Assembly: GCA_019916065.1 (NCBI GenBank)
Contig: CM034241.1
Span: 9,461,223 to 9,525,222, forward strand
Direction of reading: 5' to 3'
DNA length: 64,000 nucleotides
DNA from: Vitellaria paradoxa
Taxonomy: Eukaryota; Streptophyta; Magnoliopsida; Ericales; Sapotaceae
A program made the translations under genes and the position numbers. The notes beneath the pieces were generated by a model. The model saw only the letters and a list, made by a program, of their open reading frames with translations, was not told where the DNA came from and did no database searches. How positions within the stretch are numbered: position 1 is the stretch's first letter; each line of letters starts with the position of its first letter. Of the stretch, positions 34,707 through 45,800 are shown in pieces.

Positions 34707-36785
34707 TACCAGATGTAACAATGATAATCCTTGCTTGTCGCAGTAATTTGAATCCACTCCCTGCCAATTTGATAATAGCTCATATTATTCTTATTTCTGG
34801 AGTTCTAGTCCTGATTGGTAAAGGACCAGAGCAGCTTTCTACTAATGAATCAGGTTAGAACAAATGGGTGAAACTTGGTCACAATAGGCCATGGTATTGC
34901 TGAATAAATCAGCTCATTGACTAGTAGTGTGTGCAACCAGTTGAAGCATTGATTGCTTTGGCAATTACTGATGACACGACAATAAAAAAATGGTAATGGT
35001 AGTGATGAAGGAAGAAGAGTACTTTGCTCAGAAGCTCTTTGACAGCTAAAGTGTCACCATTCTTTATTGCTTCTCTCAAACCCTAGGCAACAATTCAAGC
35101 AATAGAAACTTTCAATGGCTAACCTTTTCAAACCAACCAAAAACATCAAAAGAAAGAAGTATTACCCTTTCATTTGATATTATAAAGCATAAGAATGGCA
35201 TTTCATACCTCTCCATTAACTTCATAGTCCATTTGAGATTTTTCCAAACTACTGTCAGTCATTTGACCAAGATTGAAATTCATACTGCATAGTTTTGGAC
35301 AATGTTTATTACAATGGAAATTTCACACCATAACCAAGCCAATTCAACTCTGAGACCACAGAACAAGCCATGCAATCTAAAGAGTCAAAAGTAAGATTAC
35401 TTCAGACCCCTAAAAGAAACAAAAATTACCAAATTATAAATAGGAAAACCTAAATGCCATATAAATTCTGCCGGAAAATGGAATGAGACCAAATGGAGAT
35501 TAAGCCATCCAAGTGGTTTATCATTAGGCAGAGAGATTGGGGCTCCGTCCATGAACTCCAAATGAAAGTCTTACTCTAAATTGTAGACCACAAATATCTG
35601 AATCGTATCAGGAACTCCAATTTTTATATCACCTTGTCTCATAATGAACTTGAAATGTAAATGGAAAAACTCAGATGAAACGTACAATTGCTTGTTGCTT
35701 GATGTGGAGCCTCTACTCTTTGGAACAGCATCTATCTTCTTTGGTTTTGGGTTTGAGTGAGCTCTAGGAGTTGTACTTTTGCTCTGCATTAAACAAAAGT
35801 CACGTCTGCAAGGTCAATGAAATTCATCGAAAATGAAATTTAAGCAAACTACACTCCTACCTGTATGGTTACTACATCCCTTGGTGGTGCAGGAGCTTCA
35901 CAAATACATAAAGGCATTCCACATTTGCACTCTAAAATAGGAATTTTCTCAGCAGTTTGTTTAGCATTGGAACCTGGAACAGCATTAATGTCTAATCTTG
36001 AAATGTCATCTGTAACAAGATTGACCCCATCCAAAGAAGCCGGTGCATCATCTTTACTTGATCTATAATAAGAGATTGTTGCTTTTAAAGGTTAGAAGTG
36101 GGGGTAAGGGGTAAGGTAAAAAGGAAAAATTCTTAATAAACACGCAACCATAAAGTCAACTATCCAAACAAGAAGTGAGAAAATAAATTACCACCAACAC
36201 AAAAGCTCAATGCGGGTAGTTAAAATGCTTGAATGCTACATGTCGTGTGAGTGAATGGACTAGAATGGAATGCAGATTCCCACTCCATTCCTATCCCCTG
36301 TTTGCCAGAGTTTTTTTTTGTTTTACAGATGATTTTAGCACAAAATGTGCAAATACTGTTGAAATAACAATATTTCAAAATGTGCTGTTAATAAAAACGC
36401 GGTTTGATACTACGGTTATTGATCCATGATATTTACTTTGACTGGAACAAAAAACGCGCAATGAAATGGCGCTTTTTGCTAAACCGCTACACCAGGCCGC
36501 GGTTTATGGGCTGTTTCACGCATAAAGGAAGATAAGTTGGGAAAGATTTTGGGGCTTTTGATTGGTTGAGAATCACCAGTATCGTCATTTGGCAAAATCA
36601 AGTTTGTCTTTTTCGGACTCAGCTCATAATGAAAGCGTGTTATTTGAAAGGTGAAAAAAAAAGTAAATTTTGAAAAAAAAAAATTAGTAAAAATTGAATA
36701 AAATAGAATTTTTTTATGAAAATATTAAAAAAATTAGAGATTATTAACTAAATTAGAGATAAAAAGAAAAATTTTCCAAGGCATT

Positions 36786-36816
<31 letters not shown>

Positions 36817-39800
36817 TGTTTTACGCTTTACTTTGTGTTAAGGAAGTGTTTGGAGACACAATTTTTAGTAATTTTTTTATTTTTGTTAAAAGTTACTAGT
36901 GATTCTCAACCAATCAGAAACCCCAAAATCTTTCCCAACTCATCTTCTTTTATGCGTGAAACAGCCCATAAACCGCGGTCTGATGTAGCGGTTTAGCAAA
37001 AAGTGCGATTTCATTGTGCGTTTTTTGTTCATCATCATGGATCAATAACTGCGGTATCAAACCGCGTTTTTATTAGCAGCACATTTCGAAATATTGTTAT
37101 TTTAACAGTATTTGCACATTTTGTGTTGAAATGATCGGTAAAACAAAAAAAACTCCTGTTTGCCATGGCCATGTGAAGTTGGAAAAACATTATCTAATCG
37201 CCATTCCCACATCTTGCTAGAGGAAATGAGAGGAATAAGAAAGGGAAGACCACCACACCCAGCCGCAGCCACAATCGTCACCTGCTGCTCCCAGACCTTC
37301 CCCAACCCCCTCATCTGAGAACATTTTGTTCTTGTGTCCCAAATGTAGCTTAACATCTTCCAATAATAAAACACTCCTTTGATACAATAATATGCACTTA
37401 CCATAGAAAGGGATAAATGATATTCACTAACATCTTACAACAATATAGCCCAAACAATATCCTCTCTCTTAGCGTAGTTAGTCTTTGCTTGCTAAAGAAA
37501 GGATAAAGAAAGTAACAATCAAAGCCAAAGAAATCAAAAGGACATGCAGAAAAGGTGTAAACTTTTGCAGATGTCTTTTAGGTTGATATTAAGTTTGTTT
37601 GTCATGGGAATTATTTCATAATTTGAATAACTTAATTTCTATAATCCTTGCTTAGTCATGAAGTGATTATCAAAGTGGTTCATGTCAAGGTTTCACTGGC
37701 AGTTCAGGTTATGCTTGCAAAATAAGATGATTTTTAATAACAAACTCTTTAGGGATTGAAACTGGAAAAAATAACCTGTCCATTTGGTTCAACTGACATT
37801 CCAGTCTAGTTTTCAGAACATTAGTGGCCAGTAATCCAAAAAACAAACAGGGGGGGAAAAAGAAAAAAAGAAAACGAAAGAAACAGTACAAATGTGATAA
37901 CAATTTAACAGGGGACAAAAGTACACAAGTAATTTTGACCAACAAGCATTCACCTTGTAGTAGCAATGGTGACGCAAACAGCAAAACAGTGTGCTTGATA
38001 TCGTTCAAGCTACACATAAAAAGCTGCTAGATATTGTTCTAACCAGAAGTAAAACCTACAATAGGGACACTATAATCCACCAGAACATAGAGAGAATTCT
38101 CTCAACTTAACAAAACTTGAGTCCTAAATTAGTTGAGGTCTATTTAAATAAAGCTCCAAGATGGTCTGCCAAGGCAGCTACAACTTCAATTCATAATGGA
38201 AAGCCCTAACCATAAAGACTAGAATAGGAAATGCCGATATAAGCAAAAATTAACGAAAATGGAAAGGTGGAGATATTCATAGAATCCTGTACCTGGTTGA
38301 CTCCTAATCAGCAGAGAATTTACGGAAGTCAATTTTGGCTTTTATTCTAGTTACAATTGCCAAATTAAAAATTACAAAAAATGCAAATTTCGAGTCCTAA
38401 GCAATTGAATTTGACCACATCCCAGCTTATATCATGATCAAAGGTCGTGGTTTTGATATCCTGGAGATTTCCTCAGTATAAGCACCTTTCCCACTTGACT
38501 CTGCCACCTTGGAACAAATTACTAAAACACCCTTGGTGCCCGAATTGGTTCAAATCGGTCCAGAAAGTAAATGGCTACCTATTTTACATCAAATGGGAAG
38601 GTAAGAGTCATCAACATCAAGCATAAAAGAAACTAAAAATACAACAGAGGAAAAATGTGAACTCAAATTAAGGAAGCCGATTCCTATTGTTGAGATATAG
38701 AGGTTTGGAGAAGAATAGACACCCACAACTGAAAGGCTAAGCTTCTATTTATAATAGTAGAAATAATGTACAAAATAGGAATCGAATTTTCTGCAATCTG
38801 TTAGCAATAGAACAGGAATATTTATGGTAGTGCATAGATATCTTGACTATCTCCTTCCTATCATCTTATCATCCCTTCCTGTTTTTTATAGCCATAATAA
38901 CAAAGAAGTCTCATTATGGGTATCCAGTTTTCCAATTCTCCATCATCTTAACAGAGGGATCTAAAAAGCAGTAGGGCAAAACAATAGTATAAGTTATTAC
39001 AAATGTTGGTAAATTACCAACCTTAAAATCTCAACAATTTGATGGCAAATGTGAACTAAAACAACACATTGCCACTTTGTAGAGACATGTAGCAGTGCTG
39101 GAATTGACGGCGATCTCCTTGTCAAGCAACTTGCGTGTTCCTTAAAAGGGTTGTGCATTTGATTGGTACACAAAGCTCAATCCAAATTCCATAGATAGTT
39201 AGGAGCAGTTGGAGCAAGAGTTCTACAATCACTTTTATAGCACACATTAATTGAACCCAGCAACACACGTCAATGACACAATACAACAATGAACTAGTCA
39301 TTGATTACATCAATAGATGGAGAAATCTAAGTCTTAACTGCAAGGATTGCTGGTTTGATAATTATATCATTGAGATGTGTACACAAGGAATGTAGTGGGG
39401 CCTTCGTTATATCTTGCAAGGCAAGAGCTCATGACATGGAACTTAGCATATATGCTCATGATCAAGAAGACATTGTTGCGGAAGAACTGCAAAGTGAGAA
39501 GAATGAGAGCAATTCTACTTCAAGTAAATTTGTGTTGCCCTATGAAGATCTCTTTCTATTTAGGAAAGCAAAGTTGAAGCAACGTTTTATGCAACTACAA
39601 TCAAGACTCCAGATTTCAATACTCCTACAAAACAATTAAAGCAATCGATCTTCACATTTAGAAAAGCCTTTGGAGAAAATTAAGGAAACAAAACTTCACC
39701 CTATGAGCCGAAACAGTCATCTTTCTTCCAAAATTGAAGATTCTGCAACACTTCATAATACACGAGCCTAAACTACATATTACTCCTACCCAATAGGAGT

Positions 39801-42800
39801 TTAAACTACGATAGCATCAAATTGAATTACGCGTAGCTTGGATACGTAGGCAACTTGCAATTTTATTTCAAGTTCAATCATTAAAAAAAAAAAAATCAAA
39901 TCCCCAAATAACTTAAATAACTCTTTGACATGAGTCTAAACTATCTTCAAAATCCTCAAGAAAATTCAAGAACTTGTTGATACCACTTTAAATTATCTTC
40001 AAGATTTTCCAAAAATTCAAAAACTCCTTAGTAGGAGTATTAACTACAACAACAATAACATAAGTCTTATCCCACTAGGTGGGGTCGGCTACATGGATCA
40101 CACGGCACCACTGTGTTCTATCAAAAGGCATATCTGGATATAAATCATTTATAACAAGGTCCCTTCTGATAACTTCTCCAAGTGTTCTTTTAGGTCTTCC
40201 TCTACTTCTTCTTATTGGACTACAAACCATTTGATCAACTCTTCTCACTAGAGTCTCTACTGGTCTTCTTTGCATATGACCAAATCACCTTAACCGGGTT
40301 TCTGTCATTTTCTCCTCAATAGGTGCAACACCAACTTTCTCCCTAATACAATCATTCCGAATCTTATCTTTCTTGTATGTCCACTATCCATCTCAACATT
40401 CTCAACTCTGCTACACCAATTTTTTGCTCTTGTTGTCCCTTCAGTGCCCAGCACTCACTTCCATAGAAGATAGCTGGTCTTATACCAGTTCGGTAAAACT
40501 TTCCTTTAAGTTTATTAGGTACCTTGCGGTCACAAATGACTCCCGATACATTTCTCCATTTTAACCACCCAGCTTGTATCCTATGTACGATATCCCCATC
40601 AGTAGGAGTATCAACTATTTTCAAATTTTCAACAATCTTCGATATGAGTTAAAACCATCTTCTAAAGTTTTAAAGAAATTCAAAATGAAGAAAAAAAAAT
40701 GTAAATTTTGAAATTGGAGCTCAACATCCAAAGTCGAAAGGCTGTAAACTCAAGTTTAAGACCAAGATATGAAGCCCAAGGATGGAAACTTCACAAAGTA
40801 TAATAGATTTGATGGCAAATCCAAACTTGATAAAGAAAACTGCTTTGGCATTAGAGCTCAAAAAGAAAGCACTTTTTTGGGAGGAAAATCCAATTTCCAT
40901 GACAAATAAGTCAATGACGGCTCCGAAAAAGTATGGTTGTCCGTGGTGGCAACAAATGAAATGGATTCAGTTGTGAATCCAAATTTCATGAAAAGAAGAA
41001 GTCAGCAGTAGCTCTTGAAGACTGAATCTTGTCCATGACAGCAACAACCAAAGGGGATTCGGCAGCGAATCCAAACTTCACGAAAAGAAGTTGTCAATAG
41101 GCCACACTGAAAAAATCAAACTCATCCATGATGGCACCAAATAAAGGGGATTCGATGACGAATTCAAACTTCACAAAGAAAACTACTTTGGCATTGGCAC
41201 TCAGAATGAGAGGCTCCTCATTAACACCAAAAAAATAAGCTTCAGTGACGACACATAGAATGAGAGAGAGCTCGTTGACAACAACAAAATAAGTGGCTTT
41301 TACAGTGAATCCAAACTTCAAGAAGAAAACTACTTTAGCATTGTCACTCAAAGTGAAGCTCCTCATTGACAACAACAAAAAGAAGACTTCAAAGGTGATG
41401 TGGAGAATGAGAGCCTACTCGTTAACAACAACAAAATAGGCTTCAGAGACAGTACTTAAAATGCGAAGCTCCTCATTGACAGCAACAAAAAAAAATGTGT
41501 CAGTAGTGACGCTCAGAAAGAAGGACCCTTGTTGACTACACCAAAAGAATGCTTCAACATCGCTCAAAAATAAAGGCTTCTCATTAGCCACTGCTCTGAA
41601 AGTGCAAAAGACCAAAACCTAAGGATCTAAAATAAAATATCCAAAGGCCAAAAAGAAGTCGATTTCATGGAGAATCCAAAATTCATATAAAAGAAGCTAA
41701 CAGCAGCTCTCCAATAGAAGGCTCACCTATGATATTCTGCCACCAACACCAAGAAGAAAAACTTGCATCCTTAATCTCACAAAAAAAAAATGCTAGAAAT
41801 GAAGGCTTGTCTTTGATCTTAGGGGTAGCACCGGAGAAGAAAAGCTCGTCCTTGGCGGCAATTCTAGGAAAGAATATTCGTCTTTGATCTTTGGTGTCCA
41901 CACTAGAGAGAGAAAAAAATCAACCTTGATCATGTCAACAATTTTAGAAAAGAATGCTTGCCTTTTGTCAATGTGGAACATATTCCAACACGCTCACTCA
42001 CACACGACCGCCGCTTGCATGTTGAGAACCAAGTTGATGCACCGAGTACATGAAGTGCATAACCGGGAGATTCAAAAGTTAAAGGTTGATGAATCCTCCC
42101 AAGCCTAGCTTTGATATCATGTTAAAGTATCTAACTCAAAATCAATTAGTAACAAGTGGAGAGATCCATTAACATCTTACGCTAGTTTGGGATGCTTAAT
42201 TTTATCAATGTGGGAGATATTTTGATGGGACATCAAGCATTTAATAAGTGCATTCCCCTTAAATTGTCTCTAGGTCTCCCCTAGGATGGTCTTCCCTAGA
42301 ATGTGTCTTTTGGTTTATTTTTGTATTTTTTATTCAAAGGGTTGTATGTTGCTTGTTATGATGAGTTAAGTTTCTAAAAATGAATAATGAACTGCCCGTG
42401 AGTTGATGTTTCCTTCCCCCTTCTTCTCCTTGGTTATTTCTTCTCCTCATTGCTAAATTCTCTTTCTTATTTCACATCAACTTGGAATCAAAGCCCAAAA
42501 TCCTAAATATTCTCAACTTGTCACTGTTTTATGGTACTATCCGATATCTAGCAACCAGTACTGTTTTTTGGAGACTCAAAGGCAATACCACCATTTTTCA
42601 ACAAAAACTTCGGTAACCTCCAATGCTATCAATGTCAACCTCCAGTGCTCTTAGTTTCATATATCAACCGCACCATTCATTGCCCGGTGATTGAAGGAAG
42701 GAGTGCTTGATTTTCAACTCGACAAAGTTGAGTTTCTTCCCGTCCTAGGAGAATTAATGGGACATCAAGCATTTAATAAGTGCATTCCCCTTAGAATAAT

Positions 42801-45800
42801 ACATTCCCCTTGAATTGTCTCTTGGTCTTCCCTAAGATAAGTCTTTTGGTTTGTTTTTGTATTTTCTATTTAAAGGGCTACATGTGTTTCATGTTATAAT
42901 GGATAAAGTTCATGAATATGAATGATGAACAGCCCCTAAACTGATGTTTCCTTCCCCCTTCTTCACCTTAGCTTAATTTTTCTCTCCTTGGCTATTTCTT
43001 CTCCTCTTTGTTGAATTCTTCTTGTTTCACATCATATTCCAACAAGGTTGATAAATTTTAGACCTAAAACCAAACCAAACTCCACACCATAATGTCAGAT
43101 GATAGAACCAGAAAACTACCGCCAGATCTTAAGTCAAACAAGTGATGATAATCTAATCTACATATCCCATACTGATCCATTTAAGTTATTACACATGCCC
43201 TGCTCTATTAGAATTCGACATAGTGGGAGATGAAGAGAAAAAAAATAAAGGGGGAGGAAATTTTCCATTAAGCAAAATTTTATTTATATGAGTAAATGGG
43301 TATACAGTTAAAAAGGTGGCTATAATGCCACTATCCAATAGAAGTTTCATTAACACTTCCCAGCACCTACTTTTGGATCCTATTTGTTGTTTAAACATGG
43401 CCTTTGCACTTACTTAAGAATATTGCAATCCTGAACTAATCATTTAGCATTCAATTATTCTTTAAGTTCTCAATCATAAACTTTAGTCTTAAGCATCTAC
43501 CACTTGTTTATTAAAATTTCATTATTCAAAATCTCCACTAATATATTTATCAACATATCTGTGTATGGGATTTTTGACGTATTTGTCAACATTGACAATT
43601 CATTCATTGGATGCATCATAGTTTCATCCACAAGGACCACAACAACAAAACCATACTAGATGTGGGTAGTCAATTGACCAACGTAGAAGCAACTCATCCT
43701 GTTGTACTTTGTACTCAGCTGAGGGATACCTAGTCTAACCACATGCTCCACCCATGGAAGATCCCTCTGGTCAAACAAAATCCAGATCTCCATCTCTATA
43801 AAATCCATCCTAGGCTTAGAGTAAGACCTAAGGACTTCCTCCTCCAAGGACACCCACGACCCCCTCCGAGGGTCTCATGGTCCTTTCCCTTGTGCGGGAT
43901 CACTGGGGACCAGCTGGTGGCTAGAGTAAGGTGATCCTTCGAGACTTTCTCAGTTGATCTAGAGAGAGACATTACAAGACAAATACAATAATATCCTCAC
44001 CTCTTTAATGGCCATAATTCTTCCAAGGCTTGGTTGCGCAGCAAACAATGTCATTCAATTGGCGTAACGGTCACCTCACTAGCCTCCATAAGCCAAACCC
44101 CTCTCCCCTATATATATACAACCTCCCTCAATAACCCTACAAAACAACAACATTATCAACCTTTCAACATTGCCATAGCCTCCGAGCTCTCTCTCTCTCT
44201 CTCTCTCTCTCGATATCGACTACCTTAGCTCTCACCCCACTTGTCTCTGGCAACTTCCGCCATTGACCGCACTGAACATTATTCCACCTCCAATTTGACA
44301 CCGACCATCCATGCTAAGAAATTTAACAAGAAGTTCAATTATTTATTATTCATACACACATTCACAGAAAGCACCTCTCAATATCCTCTGTAAGTGCAAC
44401 ATGTGTGTGATGATAAACCCATGTTTTTGAAAACTAAACCAGCCGGTTTGGTCCACCCACTAGAACTATTTTATATATAAAATCAATAAAAACTGTTTGA
44501 ACCGTTAATGAACCAGCAAACCATTCGAACCAGCCATGAGTCAATAAAACCTGCAGACTGTTGTGATAGAAAAGAGGACTTTATGCTAGACAAATTAGCA
44601 TCATCTCAACATCAATTGTACAGAAAGCGTTAGAACAAGGCAAAGAATTTGAATGAAGTAAAAATATCAACAACCTGCAAGAAAACCTCACTAAATAAAC
44701 AAAATATATTACCTGCAATCATTTTATTTATTCTCCATTTTTACATTTGATTGATAAGTGAGAGGCAATCTTATCCTAAACTTGCTTTGGGTAATAAACC
44801 CATGCAAAAAAAGGGGGAGAAAAGCATATTCAATCTTATTATATTATTATCTTTTATGTTATGGGTTAGTATTTTCTTAATTTGACAAAGAATATTAAAT
44901 TATTGATGAAAATAAGGGATGTGTTATGGGCTAAATTGGAAAAAATATTATTGCAATAATATTTTACTCATTTTACTTATATGACATCATTATACACATA
45001 TGTTGTGAACAAAACATGTAAAACAAATTAAAAATTAGTATGAGTAATCTATTAGCAGTATTGATATAAATTTATCATGTTACTATTTTTGAAGTTATTA
45101 TTTTAAATATATTTATGACATAATTACGAAATTACGGTTCAATCGCAGCTGAACACGTGACCATCCACCCGATCACTTTAATGCCAATGGGGTTTAGTTT
45201 CTGGTCGGATTTTCACTAATAAGAAAGCCCAGAGATATCTAAAATGTATTCTAGCTGCTAAAATGTAACAGTTTCAGAGAAATTACCGAGACGCATCCTT
45301 AAAACATTCAGAGCAAACTCTGACAGACATATGAATACCAAATTGTGGCAAGGCCTGAAAAATAATTAAAAGAGAGAGAGAGGGGGGGGAGAACAGATGA
45401 TAGCATAATTAGAATCCATCAATTGGCAAGGCTACTATGAAATTAACTGAGTGAGTTTTTTGGATGGATAAAGAAATTATATATAACAAACTTTAGACAT
45501 ATACATCAGTTCCAGATAGCTCATACCATTTGATTTGATGAGTGTTCAGCGCACAAAGTCCGACCACAACATCGGCAATGATGCTGAGAGAGAGAGAGAG
45601 ATTAGGCCTAATGTAAACCGATTAATGTGAGATAGAATCAATTTAGCAACATATAAAATTTCACGCCATATACTGATGTATTCCCATTCAAAGCCACCCG
45701 TAGGTGCAACCACAAAACATAAAGTGCATAAGAAAATTCATTTTTATTCCCAATAATTAAAAATGCATCATAACTTATGAGCATTTTGATAGACATTTGT

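Larger units (their letters stand above)
36063..45286. other. Intron 3 of the FYVE gene, 9.2 kb
   Basis: A long intron between the FYVE exons and the rest of the gene. It contains a Mutator-type MITE, an LTR candidate, a gypsy gag relic, an RTE fragment, a degenerate tandem array and TRIM-like repeats (listed separately). At 44430-44550 and 45140-45200 there are words such as aaccagccggtttggtcca and acccgatcacttt, which belong to common plant foldback repeats. I recognise nothing in 37400-38600 or 43050-43640. Confidence 0.75.

Noticed and set aside
37709..38017. Minus-strand open frame LNDIKHTVLLFASPLLL as an exon of the FYVE gene
   Set aside because: Exon 3 joins exon 4 in phase without it (R67 codon completed as CG+A), and the sequence has no relation to the family.
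39355..39639. 94-residue plus-strand open frame as a host gene
   Set aside because: The ARAHDMELSI block identifies it as a gypsy gag remnant with stops on both sides.
40364..40624. Minus-strand open frame as a functional reverse transcriptase gene
   Set aside because: Only the C-terminal part of an RTE RT is present, with a frameshift and 5' truncation between target duplications.
41094..41615. Open minus-strand frames over the tandem array as a repeat protein
   Set aside because: The repeats vary in length out of multiples of three, there is no start or splice context, and the composition is that of decayed repeat DNA.
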